A stretch of DNA of 64,000 nucleotides from an uncultured Pigmentiphaga sp. (GCA_937891425.1 CALAGD010000024.1:62001-126000); one strand, 5' to 3'. Shown: positions 53,280-62,422, numbered from the stretch's first letter. Numbers and translations: made by a program. Notes: generated by a model not told the origin, from the letters alone.

Positions 53280-54452
53280 TCAGGCCCTCGCACCACCCGC
53301 CCCAAACACGGCCCCACCATCAAGCAGGATGGAACGATCCACGGTGCGGATGTCGGTCTTGCCGCAGAACGCCATGGTGAGATCCAGTTCCTTGTGAATG
53401 ATCTCCAGCGCAAGGCGTACCCCAGCCTCGCCCATGGCGCCAAGACCATACAACATGGCGCGTCCGATATACGTGCCTTTGGCCCCGAGCGCAACCGCCT
53501 TCAGGACGTCCTGTCCCGACCGGATGCCGCCATCCATGTGCACTTCGATCCGGTTGCCTACCGCATCGACAATGGCTGGCAACATGGAAATCGACGAGGG
53601 CGCGCCATCAAGCTGGCGGCCGCCATGGTTGGACACCACCACCGCATCCGCACCCGATTCCACCGCCATGCGTGCGTCCTCGACATCCTGGATGCCTTTC
53701 AGGATGAGCTTGCCACCCCAGCAGCGCTTGATCCACTCGATGTCGTTCCAGTTGAGCTGAGGGTCGAACTGTTGCGCAGTCCATTTTGCGAGCTGGCTGA
53801 GGTCGTCGACTCCTTTGATGTGGCCCGCCAGGTTGCCGAAGGTACGCCGCCGGGTACCCAACATACCCAGGCACCAGCGCGGTTTCGTCATGAGGTCGAA
53901 GATGCTGGCCGCATTCAGGCGAGGCGGAACCGTCAGCCCATTGCGCACATCCTTGTGGCGTTGCCCCATGATCTGCAGGTCGAGGGTCAGGACCAGCGCA
54001 GAACAGTTCGCTGCCTTGGCACGATCGATGAGGCGCTCGATGAAATCGCGATCGCGCATCACGTAGAGCTGGAACCAGAACGGGTGCCTGCCCGTGCCCT
54101 CCGCGACGTCCTCGAGCGAACAGATGCTCATGGTAGACAGCGTGAACGGTATGCCAAACTGCTTGGCAGCACGGGCAGCGGCGATTTCCCCGTCTGGATA
54201 CTGCATGCCGGTAAGCCCGGTGGGCGCAATGGCTACCGGCATAGCGACATCCTGACCGACCATCTGCGTACGCGTCGACCGGTTCTCGAGGTTCACCGCC
54301 ACGCGCTGCCGGAACTTCAGCTTCCCGAAATCGTCTTCATTGGCCCGATAGGTTGATTCCGTCCAGGAGCCCGAGTCGACGTAGTCGTAGAACATGCGGG
54401 GCACACGCCGGCGGGCGAGCTTGCGAAGATCTTCGATGGTCAGCGGCGTCAT
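53280..54452 (-). CDS. FMN-dependent L-2-hydroxyacid dehydrogenase (LldD/lactate dehydrogenase family)
   Basis: The product has 390 residues. FMN-binding TIM barrel motifs are MPVAIAPTGLTGMQYPDGE, LTLDLQIMGQRHKDVRNG, ILKGIQDVEDARMAVESGADAVVVSNHGGRQLDG (catalytic His) and EVHMDGGIRSGQDVLKAVALGA. It oxidises a short L-2-hydroxyacid such as lactate and passes electrons to quinone or cytochrome c. Compared with E. coli LldD the membrane loop is partly conserved (residues 180-215). The adjoining convergent c-type cytochromes could be electron acceptors, which is inference. The exact substrate is uncertain. Confidence 0.9.
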   Translation of the reverse strand: MTPLTIEDLRKLARRRVPRMFYDYVDSGSWTESTYRANEDDFGKLKFRQRVAVNLENRSTRTQMVGQDVAMPVAIAPTGLTGMQYPDGEIAAARAAKQFGIPFTLSTMSICSLEDVAEGTGRHPFWFQLYVMRDRDFIERLIDRAKAANCSALVLTLDLQIMGQRHKDVRNGLTVPPRLNAASIFDLMTKPRWCLGMLGTRRRTFGNLAGHIKGVDDLSQLAKWTAQQFDPQLNWNDIEWIKRCWGGKLILKGIQDVEDARMAVESGADAVVVSNHGGRQLDGAPSSISMLPAIVDAVGNRIEVHMDGGIRSGQDVLKAVALGAKGTYIGRAMLYGLGAMGEAGVRLALEIIHKELDLTMAFCGKTDIRTVDRSILLDGGAVFGAGGARA

Positions 54453-54570
54453 ACGTTGGATTCTGTCTCAGTGGGTTCAACGGCTATAAGCAGCTGCAAA
54501 AAGCATATGACGGCCAGCCCCGGTCGACAAGACAGGTACGGACCACGCAAGCTGCGCTGAATCACCGCGC

Positions 54571-54996
54571 CTACTGCCCGGCACGGCGACGGATCAATTC
54601 AAGATAGGCTTCCGAGCCTGGGGGGGTGCCGTTGCGCTGCGACTCCCAGACCACCTGCCCCAGGCACTCCATGACCTGGTGCGCCGCTTCGTGCGCACCA
54701 AATCGTTGGGCGAGGCGTTCGTATGCCGCGCGGATGCCGGGTGGCTGATCGATGGAGATCTGCTCGGAAATGGCCAAATGCATGGACAAATGCAGGAACG
54801 GGTTGGTACGCCCCTGCTCGACGGTGTACTCGGCCGTCAACGCCTCGGGTGAGTCCAGATCCGCGTGGTATTCCGGATGCTGGAGGATCCAGTCGAGCGC
54901 CATCGTCTCGAGCGGTGTGAGCACTGCGTTATGCCGGTACTTCTGCCATGCCTCGCAAAAGAACTGCCGGACCTGCTCGCGCGTTGGATTGAACAT
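54571..54996 (-). CDS. DUF1841 family protein
   Basis: The product has 141 residues. The start MFNPTREQVRQFFCEAWQKYR is the family N-terminus; an in-frame ATG 18 bases earlier is possible. HPEYHADL and NPFLHLSMHLAISEQISIDQPPGIR are conserved. The alpha-helical fold has several His residues that might bind metal. Function is unknown. It is divergent from the aspartokinase gene. Confidence 0.85.
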   Translation of the reverse strand: MFNPTREQVRQFFCEAWQKYRHNAVLTPLETMALDWILQHPEYHADLDSPEALTAEYTVEQGRTNPFLHLSMHLAISEQISIDQPPGIRAAYERLAQRFGAHEAAHQVMECLGQVVWESQRNGTPPGSEAYLELIRRRAGQ

Positions 54997-55076
54997 GACG
55001 TGATCCCACGACATTCGATGCGCCCATTGTAACCCTCGGGGCGACCCCATCCCGGGCCGAAGCCCCCGACATCCGA

Positions 55077-55137
55077 TATAATTCTTCGATTTTTCCTTTC
55101 GGATTTTCCGAACAAGGGAAAACGTAACCCTTCCAGG
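55077..55137 (+). promoter_or_regulatory. Aspartokinase -10 element and leader hairpins
   Basis: A perfect TATAAT (55077-55082) is followed by a 96-base leader. The leader can form TTCGGA-ttt-TCCGAA and a competing TTTTCC...GGAAAA pairing (about 55094-55121). It is much shorter than a lysine riboswitch, and no such aptamer was recognised. Confidence 0.4.
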
Positions 55138-55178
55138 TTTCTGGCGCCCGACAGCGTCTTACTTTCTGCACAATCGCT

Positions 55179-56495
55179 ATGGCTCTCTATGTTCACAAAT
55201 ACGGCGGCACCTCGATGGGGTCTGTTGAGCGCATCAAAAATGTAGCCAGACGCGTCGCCAAATGGCACAGCGCCGGTCACCAGGTTGTCGTGGTTCCCTC
55301 GGCCATGGCGGGCGAAACCAACCGTCTGCTCGCATTGGCCAGTGAAGTTCAAGCCAACCCGGATCCGCGCGAACTCGACATGCTCGCATCTACCGGCGAA
55401 CAGGTCAGCGTTGCCCTGCTGAGCATGGCCCTGCAAGACCTCGGTCTCTCGGCACGCAGCTACACCGGCTGGCAGGTACCCATTCGTACCGACTCGGCCT
55501 ATACCAAGGCGCGCATCAAGTCGATCGACACCGACAGCGTGGAACGCGACCTGGCTGACGGCAAAGTCGTCATCATCACCGGATTCCAGGGTGTCGATGA
55601 GCACAACAACATCACCACGCTGGGCCGCGGTGGCTCCGACACCTCCGCCGTTGCCATGGCGGTTGCCCTGAAGGCCGCCGAATGCCTGATTTACACGGAC
55701 GTCGACGGAGTGTACACGACCGATCCGCGCATCGTTCCGGAAGCACGTCGCCTCGGTGTCGTCTCGTTCGAGGAAATGCTCGAGCTGGCGTCACTCGGAT
55801 CGAAGGTGCTGCAGATCCGCTCGGTCGAGTTCGCTGGTCGTTATCGCATGCCCGTACGGGTACTATCGTCCCTGACCGACCCGAACATGCCGCTCGAAGA
55901 AGAAATGCATTCGGGCACTTTGATTACTTTTGAGGAAGACGAAAAGATGGAAACGCCCACCGTTTCCGGCATTGCATTCAGCCGCAACGAAGCCAAGCTC
56001 ACCCTGCTCGCCGTACCCGACAAGCCCGGGGTCGCCTCCACCATTCTTGGGCCCATTGCCGCTGCCAACATCGATGTCGACGTCATCGTGCAGAACCAGT
56101 CGGTTGCCGGAACCACCGATTTCTCGTTCACCGTCGACCGCAAGGATTTCAAGCGTGCCTTCGATATCCTCAAGAGCAAGGTTGCCCCGGTCGTCGGCGC
56201 GGCTGACGTGGTGGCCGACGACAAGGTCTGCAAGGTGTCCATCGTAGGTATCGGCATGCGCTCGCACGCCGGCATTGCCCACAAAATGTTCTCCACGCTG
56301 GCTGAGGAAGGCATCAACATCCAGATGATCAGCACGAGCGAGATCAAGACCTCCGTCATCATCCAGGACAAGTACATGGAGCTGGCGGTCCGTGCCCTGC
56401 ACAAGGCCTTCGGTCTGGATCAGCCCCCCACCGATGTCACGCCAGCGGGCGCCGACAGCGGCGAAGAAGACAACGGAGCTGATGCGGGCGAATAA
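55179..56495 (+). CDS. lysC: Aspartate kinase (lysine/threonine-regulated class)
   Basis: The product has 438 residues and phosphorylates aspartate, the first step to lysine, threonine and methionine. The catalytic N-terminal domain has KYGGTSMGSVERI and TLGRGGSDTSAVAMA. Two ACT domains follow (LLAVPDKPGVASTILGPIAAANIDVDVIVQNQ and VSIVGIGMRSHAGIAHKMFSTLAEEGINIQMISTSE). The tail of about 20 acidic residues is extra. The length is that of stand-alone feedback-inhibited aspartokinases. Confidence 0.95.
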   Translation: MALYVHKYGGTSMGSVERIKNVARRVAKWHSAGHQVVVVPSAMAGETNRLLALASEVQANPDPRELDMLASTGEQVSVALLSMALQDLGLSARSYTGWQVPIRTDSAYTKARIKSIDTDSVERDLADGKVVIITGFQGVDEHNNITTLGRGGSDTSAVAMAVALKAAECLIYTDVDGVYTTDPRIVPEARRLGVVSFEEMLELASLGSKVLQIRSVEFAGRYRMPVRVLSSLTDPNMPLEEEMHSGTLITFEEDEKMETPTVSGIAFSRNEAKLTLLAVPDKPGVASTILGPIAAANIDVDVIVQNQSVAGTTDFSFTVDRKDFKRAFDILKSKVAPVVGAADVVADDKVCKVSIVGIGMRSHAGIAHKMFSTLAEEGINIQMISTSEIKTSVIIQDKYMELAVRALHKAFGLDQPPTDVTPAGADSGEEDNGADAGE

Positions 56496-56644
56496 TCAGC
56501 CGCAGGCGCGCCATCAGGCTGCTGGACGGGCTGCGATGATTACCCTGCATCGCAGCACACCCGCCGGAAACCGTTACTTCGCACGGCGGCTTCGCGTTTC
56601 CTGCAAAGTCGTGATAGAATTTATCCTTTGGTGACACACGCCCC

Positions 56645-56736
56645 GGAGGTGTGCCCGAGAGGCCGAAGGGGCTCCCCTGCTAAGGGAGTATGCGGCCAAA
56701 ACCGCATCGTGGGTTCGAATCCCACCGCCTCCGCCA
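56645..56736 (+). tRNA. tRNA-Ser (anticodon GCT)
   Basis: It has 92 bases including CCA, with the long variable arm typical of class II tRNAs. The acceptor GGAGGTG pairs with CGCCTCC. The anticodon loop CTGCTAA gives GCT (serine AGC/AGU codons). A -10 like TAGAAT lies at 56615-56620. Confidence 0.96.
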
Positions 56737-56763
56737 GTCTGGTGCCACCACTGCTTCTTCCAG

Positions 56764-56790
56764 AAAAGCCCGCTTCATGCGGGCTTTTTT
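56764..56790 (+). terminator. Rho-independent terminator after tRNA-Ser
   Basis: The stem AAAAGCCCGC / GCGGGCTTTT has a 5-base loop and is followed by further Ts. The A tract on the 5' side could also let it work on the minus strand. Confidence 0.92.
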
Positions 56791-57196
56791 GTTGTGTTTC
56801 CGGCCTGGCCATGCGTTTCCTGACACCCGCCGCTGCGAATCTGTCAGACTGCCCACCATCGCGCTGACCCTCACCAAGCATGCTGGCAGTGGGCACCGGA
56901 CATTGGCCGTGCCCATCAACGCCTCCATGTTCAGCCCGGCTCGCAAATCAGCCATCCCTTCCCGCGGCGACCTTCTGCATGGCCGTCACCGCGACGGCCT
57001 GCAACCGGGCCCCGCACATCGGCCGACACGCACGGCCCCACTGGCGCCGACACCGCCCGGTGCCGTCAACCCGCGGGAAAATGATCCAACATATTAGTTC
57101 AGAACCAAAGCATCGCCCGGTTGCGGCATCCTGGCGCAAGGCCCGCAACCCGGGACAAGCCCGGAAAAATGCGCACTTCTTGCGTTTCGTCGTGCA
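56791..57196. other. Stretch between tRNA-Ser and the FAH-family gene
   Basis: About 400 bases with no convincing gene. Frames are Pro/Arg/His-rich without ribosome sites. Confidence 0.45.
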
Positions 57197-57225
57197 TTGA
57201 ACTTTGCTCGAATCATTCATAGAAT
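57197..57225 (+). promoter_or_regulatory. Sigma-70 promoter of the FAH-family gene
   Basis: TTGAAC (57197-57202), exactly 17 bases and TAGAAT (57220-57225) are close to consensus. The leader would be about 75 bases. Confidence 0.75.
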
Positions 57226-57306
57226 GCAGGCACGAGCGAGACATTCACGACACTATCCAACTCCAATAAACCCTGTCACATAGTTCACAACCAAAGGTTT
57301 GAAGTC

Positions 57307-58218
57307 ATGCGTCTGGTTACATACCGCCCATCCATCGTCGACGCGGCACGCCTGGGTGTCGTTCAAGGAGACGCCATCATCGACGTGCAGCGGCTGGCCG
57401 CCACCCGAGGCGAAGTCATGCCATCTTCCATGCTCGACCTCATCGACCTCGGGCCCTATGGGCTGGACGCACTCAAACGGCTTCTGGCCGCATGCGGCGG
57501 CGTGTGGCCAGCGGGCGTGGCCGTGCCGGCGGTCAACGTACAACTGCTGGCACCCATTCCACGCCCACGCAAGAACATTTTCGGCATCGGGCTGAACTAC
57601 GTGGAACATGTCGAGGAGTCCAGCCGCGCACTGGATACGTCCAAGGATCTCCCGAAGCAGCCGGTCATCTTCTCCAAGCCGCCCACTACGGTCATCGGGC
57701 CGGGTGAACCCATCCAGCACGACGCGCAACTCACGCAACAGCTCGACTGGGAAGTTGAACTTGCGGTCATCATCGGCAAGCGCGCACGCCGCGTCCGCAA
57801 GGCGGAGGCACTTGACTACGTGTTCGGCTACAGCGTGATGATCGATGTCAGTGCGCGCGACAATCGCCGCGCCGGGCAATGGATCTACTCCAAGGGTATG
57901 GATACCTACGGGCCGTTCGGGCCCTGCATCGTCACGGCCGACGAAATTCCCGATCCGCAATGCCTCGATCTCTGGCTCACGGTCAACGGCGTTGAGAAAC
58001 AGCGCTCGAATACCCGATACATGCTGTTCAAGGTTGACGACCTCATCGCCGACATCAGTGCCGGCATCACGCTCGAACCCGGCGACATCATCGCCACCGG
58101 CACGCCCGAGGGTGTTGGCGCGGGGCGCACGCCCCAGGAATGGCTGAAACCGGGCGATGTAGTGGTGGCCGGTGTCGAGAAAATCGGCGAAATCCGACAC
58201 CCTGTCGTTGCCATCTGA
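57307..58218 (+). CDS. Fumarylacetoacetate hydrolase family protein (2-keto-4-pentenoate hydratase / fumarylpyruvate hydrolase-like)
   Basis: The product has 303 residues. After an 80-residue N-terminal domain comes the FAH core: NIFGIGLNYVEHVEES, QPVIFSKPPTTVIGPGEPI, LDWEVELAVIIGKRARRV (Glu/Glu metal ligands), FGYSVMIDVSARD and PGDIIATGTPEGVG. Such enzymes hydrolyse C-C bonds in ring-cleavage products or decarboxylate oxaloacetate. It is monocistronic with its own promoter. It lies close to, but is read opposite to, the aromatic operon that ends with full-length fumarylacetoacetase. Confidence 0.9.
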   Translation: MRLVTYRPSIVDAARLGVVQGDAIIDVQRLAATRGEVMPSSMLDLIDLGPYGLDALKRLLAACGGVWPAGVAVPAVNVQLLAPIPRPRKNIFGIGLNYVEHVEESSRALDTSKDLPKQPVIFSKPPTTVIGPGEPIQHDAQLTQQLDWEVELAVIIGKRARRVRKAEALDYVFGYSVMIDVSARDNRRAGQWIYSKGMDTYGPFGPCIVTADEIPDPQCLDLWLTVNGVEKQRSNTRYMLFKVDDLIADISAGITLEPGDIIATGTPEGVGAGRTPQEWLKPGDVVVAGVEKIGEIRHPVVAI

Positions 58219-58574
58219 TTCCACGACTACCGCCCCGGGGGCCCGGGGGGTGTTCATCGCACGATGATGGCCTCCGCCCACCAGCCCCTCTGCTGGGGCT
58301 GCGGGCATGCCCACGTCGTATCTGCCGCCTTACACCCACGGAACGCCCTTTATTGCGTCAGGATAAGGTCGCGGCGCCACAGACGATGTATTAATCTCAA
58401 TAACGGAACCGAAACCGACGATCAGCGCTCCAATTTACGCGCGTCGTGTTTCGCCGCCGTTGCAGTATGATGTTTCAGCTTCGCCAGAGTGAATGCGCGG
58501 GTGAGTCCGGGCAGTGCGATCAGGCGGCGAAGATGCCTTCTCCTAACCCCTGTACGAACCAACGGATACCGATC
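58219..58574. other. Stretch between the FAH-family gene and the glycine-zipper lipoprotein gene
   Basis: This holds 356 bases with no gene recognised. A -10-like TATGAT (58466-58471) is the only promoter hint for the downstream pair. Confidence 0.4.
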
Positions 58575-58823
58575 ATGAAGAAAATTTCCGTTCTCGTTGC
58601 AACCGTGAGCCTTGCAGCGCTCGCCGGATGCCAGACACCGCCCTACCAAGGAGGCGGTCAAGCGAATCAGCACGAATTCAACTGCATTGCCGGTACTGTT
58701 GGCGGAGCGGTAATCGGTGGCGTGCTGGGCAGCACCATCGGTGGAGGCCTGGGCAATACCCTCGCAACCGCGGCGGGTGCCGGTGCGGGTGCCTACGCTG
58801 GCCAGGCACTCGGATGCAAATAA
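58575..58823 (+). CDS. Small glycine-zipper lipoprotein
   Basis: The product has 82 residues with signal peptide and lipobox LAGC (Cys19). Almost the whole mature chain is a glycine zipper (GTVGGAVIGGVLGSTIGGGLGNTLATAAGAGAGAYAG). It ends in GCK, with a second and third Cys (Cys37 and Cys81) that could pair. Resembles OsmB/Rick_17kDa-type envelope lipoproteins. It lies 21 bases before an EF-hand protein, so they are probably co-expressed in the envelope. Confidence 0.85.
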   Translation: MKKISVLVATVSLAALAGCQTPPYQGGGQANQHEFNCIAGTVGGAVIGGVLGSTIGGGLGNTLATAAGAGAGAYAGQALGCK

Positions 58824-58844
58824 CGCTCGACTGAGGATGACACC

Positions 58845-59198
58845 ATGAAGAAAACACTCGCAGCGGCCATGGCCTTCAGCCTGATTACGCCCCTTGCAAT
58901 GGCCCAGTCCGGTAGCGCGCTATTCACTCAGGAACAGTTCCAGAAGCTCGATACGAACAACGACGGTCGCGTCAGCGAGGGTGAATACCGCCTGTTCATG
59001 GAAGATGCTTTCGGCAAGCTCGACGCCGACACGGACGGCCGACTCGTCCCCGCCGAAATCAACATCACGGTCGAATCCTTTACCACCGCCGATGCCAATC
59101 GCGACGGCGCTCTGACCAGGCAGGAGTTTCTTGACCAGGCCATGCGTGACTTCCAGCGCGCCGATACCAACAACGACGGCTACCTTACCTATCCCTGA
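58845..59198 (+). CDS. Secreted EF-hand calcium-binding protein
   Basis: The product has 117 residues with signal peptide MKKTLAAAMAFSLITPLAMA|QS. Three complete EF-hand loops are visible: DTNNDGRVSEGEY, DADTDGRLVPAEI and DANRDGALTRQEF. A fourth, DTNNDGYLTYP, is cut at the C-terminus after position 10. Loop residues 1, 3, 5 and 12 are acidic or Asn in the complete loops. It is a periplasmic or surface calcium binder of unknown role. Confidence 0.9.
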   Translation: MKKTLAAAMAFSLITPLAMAQSGSALFTQEQFQKLDTNNDGRVSEGEYRLFMEDAFGKLDADTDGRLVPAEINITVESFTTADANRDGALTRQEFLDQAMRDFQRADTNNDGYLTYP

Positions 59199-59245
59199 GG
59201 CCCGGCGTCGGCGGCCGTTGCTGCCACCACGTATCTGATCATGCA

Positions 59246-59275
59246 CAACCCGCACGTACCGTGCGGGTTGTTTTG
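59246..59275 (+). terminator. Rho-independent terminator after the EF-hand gene
   Basis: The perfect 10-base stem CAACCCGCAC / GTGCGGGTTG has a 5-base loop and is followed by TTTT. Confidence 0.88.
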
Positions 59276-59295
59276 CATGAAGTGCACGACAGGCA

Positions 59296-60621
59296 TCAAG
59301 CACCCGGCCACCGGGGCGCCGGCATGACCACACCCCGGCACTCGCCAAAGCCTATGGGTACCGCGCCCGCAGCCTCGGCCCTGGCCCTGAAAATGATCTC
59401 ATCGCCATCTTCGAGTGCCAGACGGGTCTCTCCGTCAGCTACGGGTAGCGGATCCTTCCCGGCGTTGGTCAGCTCGGTGATGCAGGCGCGCGATTCATCC
59501 TCCGGCCCGGACACCGTGCCACTGGCAATCAGGTCGCCAGGGCGAAGGTTGCAGCCGTTGCTGGTGTGATGCGTCACCATCTGACCAAAGGTCCAGTACA
59601 TGTTCTGCAGGTGTGTCCGCGAAATCCGGCGCGGTGCTGCCCCTGCCGCCCTTGATCGCTCCGTGGTAATCCACGCCTCAAGGTGGATGTTCAGCCCACC
59701 CTGCTTGCGATCCTCCTCGCTATACAGGTAGGGAAGGATTTCCGGGTCGCCCTCGAGCCGCGGCGGCGCGGCCATGCGGAACGGCAACAGCGCCTCTTCG
59801 GTGACGACCCACGGCGAGATGGACGTGATGAAACTCTTGCCCAGGAAAGGCCCCAGCACCTGTTCCCACCACTGGATGCTCTTCGCCGACCAGTCGTTGA
59901 GCAGCACGTAGCCAAAGATGTGCTCACGCGCCCGCTGGAGCGGTATGGGCTGACTCAGTTCGTTGCCCCGTGCGATGAAGGCGGCGAATTCCAGCTCGAA
60001 ATCGAGCATGGTGGCAGGCCCGAACACGATCTTCCCGTTGGCATCACGATATTGTCCGTTGGGCCGGACTACCGGTGTGCCGCTGATACGGATGGACGAG
60101 GCACGCCCATGGTAGGCCACAGGCAACGAAAGAAACGCCGGCGGCAAGGGCTCGGCCAGCCCCTTGAACCGTCCGTGTCGCTCGGTGTGATAGCGGGACG
60201 TCAGGAAATCGGTGTAATCGCCGATGTCGCAGGGCACTTCCATGCGCACCTCGTCCATGGGGCGCAAGACCCGCGACGCGACCGACTGGATACGAGACTT
60301 GTCAGGGCTGTCGTGGCGCAGCAGGTCGGACAGCCGGGCGCGCAGTGCCGAGGCATGGCGCGGCTCCAGGGCCATCAGTTCGTTCAGGCGCCCGGTGGCA
60401 GTGGCTTCGGCCGCCCGAGCGGCATCACCGTCGAGCAGCCCCGCCTCGAGCAGAGCAAGTACGTCGACGATGCGATCGCCAATGGCAACGCCCACACGCC
60501 GGGCACCGGCAGCACTGAACACACCGAAGGGCAGGTTCTGTATGGGAAAGTCGCACCCGTCGACGTTCGCCGACTCGATCCAGGAACGGCGATTCGGATC
60601 ATGCGTGGCATTGAGATTCAT
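59296..60621 (-). CDS. fahA: Fumarylacetoacetase
   Basis: The product has 441 residues, the size of eukaryote-type FAH. It cleaves fumarylacetoacetate to fumarate and acetoacetate, the last step of the homogentisate pathway. It has the N-terminal SH3-like domain (FPIQNLPFGVFSAAGARRVGVAIGD). The catalytic core includes DFLTSRYHTERHG, PVAYHGRASSI, MLDFELEFAAFI with metal ligands, LLNDWSAKSIQWWEQVLGPFLGKSF and LIASGTVSGPEDES. The start at 60621 follows GGGAGG. It is the last gene of a minus-strand catabolic operon. No homogentisate dioxygenase is visible in the window. Confidence 0.94.
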   Translation of the reverse strand: MNLNATHDPNRRSWIESANVDGCDFPIQNLPFGVFSAAGARRVGVAIGDRIVDVLALLEAGLLDGDAARAAEATATGRLNELMALEPRHASALRARLSDLLRHDSPDKSRIQSVASRVLRPMDEVRMEVPCDIGDYTDFLTSRYHTERHGRFKGLAEPLPPAFLSLPVAYHGRASSIRISGTPVVRPNGQYRDANGKIVFGPATMLDFELEFAAFIARGNELSQPIPLQRAREHIFGYVLLNDWSAKSIQWWEQVLGPFLGKSFITSISPWVVTEEALLPFRMAAPPRLEGDPEILPYLYSEEDRKQGGLNIHLEAWITTERSRAAGAAPRRISRTHLQNMYWTFGQMVTHHTSNGCNLRPGDLIASGTVSGPEDESRACITELTNAGKDPLPVADGETRLALEDGDEIIFRARAEAAGAVPIGFGECRGVVMPAPRWPGA

Positions 60622-60759
60622 TTGAGGAACCTGCCCTCCCGTGTAAAAACCGCTCAAGCAACTGAGATGAAGGAAACCACGAGCCCCCGGGTACAACCCC
60701 CATGCCGGGCACCGCGGTAGCCAGGGTTGCTGCTCCAGCGAGCGCAACCCCGGCAGACA

Positions 60760-61773
60760 TTACTGCTCTATCTTGATGTTGGCGTTGCGGATGGCTTCGG
60801 CCCACTTGCGTGTTTCGCTTTCCATGTAGGCACGCATTTCCTCCGGCGTGCTCGGAATCAGGTCGGTACCATTGACGCGCATCTTCTCGATGATCTCGCC
60901 GTCCTTGGCCGTAATGGCGAAGGCTTCGTTGATTTTCCTGACAACATCTTCCGGCGTTCCCTTGGGCACTGCGAACCCTTGCCAGGCCCATGCTTCAAAA
61001 CCAGGCAGCTTGGCCGCGTCGGCGACCGTGGGCAGCTCGGGCATCGCGCTGATGGGCTTGTCGCTGGCAACCGCAAGCGCCTTCAGCTTGCCCGCCTGGA
61101 TATGCGCCGCTGCGGTGGGCAGGTCGAGGAACATGGTGGGAAAGACCCCGGCCAGGAGGTCTTGCGTAGCGGGAGCACCACCCTTGTAAGGAATGTGGGT
61201 AAGATCGATGCCAGCCTGCTGTTCGAGCAGTTCCATGGCAAGATGGTGCGGACTGCCGGTACCGGGCGAACCGAAGTCGATCTTGCCCGGGTTGGCCTTG
61301 ACCCACTCAATGAATTCCTCCACGGTGTTCACCGGTGCCGACGGATGCACCACCAGCAGCAAGGCGAAGCGGGCTGTGAGCGTAACGGGATCGAGATCCT
61401 TCAGCGGATCGTACGGCAGCTTCGCATACAGCGAGGGGTTGACTGCGTACGTGGCATTGTCGCCCAGCAAGATAGTGTAGCCGTCGGGCTTTGACCGCGC
61501 GACCGTATCAGCCCCAATGATGGTAGCGGCACCAGGGCGGTTCTCGACGACGACCTTCTGGCCCAGCTCCTTGCCCATGCGCTCCGAAACGGTACGCGCG
61601 AAGTAATCGGTGCCACCTCCTGCAGGATATGGAACGATCAGGCGTATGGGCTGTTGCGCGGGGTAATCCGAAGCTGCGTACACCGCACTCGCACCCGCGA
61701 GCATGCCCGCAGCCAGGCCAAGAACGGCTCCGGCCAGGCGCCGGATCAATACGGGTTGCAATTGTCTGTACAT
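60760..61773 (-). CDS. Bug-family (TctC-like) periplasmic substrate-binding protein, copy 2
   Basis: The product has 337 residues. GGAG precedes the ATG at 61773. The signal peptide contains RRLAGAVLGLAAGMLAGASAVYA. The signature IRLIVPYPAGGGTDYFART, GTGSPHHLAMELLEQQAG and PYKGGAPATQDLLAGV are intact. It sits inside the aromatic catabolic operon between the VOC and FahA genes, so it probably captures an aromatic acid used by that pathway. No TctA/TctB membrane genes are present. Confidence 0.93.
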   Translation of the reverse strand: MYRQLQPVLIRRLAGAVLGLAAGMLAGASAVYAASDYPAQQPIRLIVPYPAGGGTDYFARTVSERMGKELGQKVVVENRPGAATIIGADTVARSKPDGYTILLGDNATYAVNPSLYAKLPYDPLKDLDPVTLTARFALLLVVHPSAPVNTVEEFIEWVKANPGKIDFGSPGTGSPHHLAMELLEQQAGIDLTHIPYKGGAPATQDLLAGVFPTMFLDLPTAAAHIQAGKLKALAVASDKPISAMPELPTVADAAKLPGFEAWAWQGFAVPKGTPEDVVRKINEAFAITAKDGEIIEKMRVNGTDLIPSTPEEMRAYMESETRKWAEAIRNANIKIEQ

Positions 61774-61854
61774 ATGCGTGTCTCCTCTTGTTTCATGGTC
61801 GAGCCGTTTCAGCCAAGGGCGGCCCATGCTCCCCCGTGATGGTTATTATGACAA

Positions 61855-62391
61855 CTATTTCACGTAATCAGGTGAAGAACGACGCTGCCGCTTCTCCTCC
61901 GTCCAGGCATCCACGGCGCGGCGTGCGACCAGTCGTGCATCGGGTGCTTCGAGTACGCTGCTGTCGGTGCGGGTCGTGAGCTCAAGGCGGATGCCGTTCG
62001 GGTCGAAAAAGTAGATCGAGCTGACGAAGCCGTGATTCGTGGGCCCGATGACATCGACGCCGGCATCGACGAGCCGCTGTCTCGCGGCCAGCAGATCGTC
62101 CATGGAGTCCACTTCAAGTGCCAGATGGTTGACCCATGCCGGCGTGTTCGGCGAGGGTTCTGACCTCTGGTTGTCGCCCAGGTCGAAGAACGCGATGTAC
62201 GAACCATCCTTCATCTCGAAAAAGATGTGTACATAGGGGCAATGTTCGCCCGTACTGGGCACACGCTCGGAACGTATGACGTGCACCAGCGGCAGCCCGA
62301 GCAGATCTTCATAGAACCGACGGGTCTCCTCCGCATCGGCGCAACGATAGGCAAAGTGATGCAGCTTCTGGATAGGTACGGCGCTGGACAT
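61855..62391 (-). CDS. VOC-family protein (extradiol dioxygenase / glyoxalase-like)
   Basis: The product has 178 residues. GGAGG precedes the ATG. Two beta-alpha-beta modules have metal-ligand candidates His (IQKLHHFAYRC), His (WVNHLALEV) and Glu (NGIRLELTT), the 2-His-1-Glu set of vicinal oxygen chelate enzymes. In this operon it may open an aromatic ring or isomerise a cleavage product. A single-domain VOC protein of this size is unusual for a main extradiol enzyme, so the catalytic role is open. Confidence 0.85.
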   Translation of the reverse strand: MSSAVPIQKLHHFAYRCADAEETRRFYEDLLGLPLVHVIRSERVPSTGEHCPYVHIFFEMKDGSYIAFFDLGDNQRSEPSPNTPAWVNHLALEVDSMDDLLAARQRLVDAGVDVIGPTNHGFVSSIYFFDPNGIRLELTTRTDSSVLEAPDARLVARRAVDAWTEEKRQRRSSPDYVK

Positions 62392-62422
62392 GGTTTCCTC
62401 CGTAAACCGACGGCAACCTGCA

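Noticed and set aside
55083..55178. A lysine riboswitch in the aspartokinase leader
   Set aside because: The leader is under 100 bases and lacks the five-helix aptamer core; only simple hairpins were seen.
61774..61854. The TTTTACGC repeat before the second Bug gene
   Set aside because: The gap before this gene contains no TTTACGC or palindromic ACGCA-TGCGT element, so it does not belong to the proposed IclR regulon.
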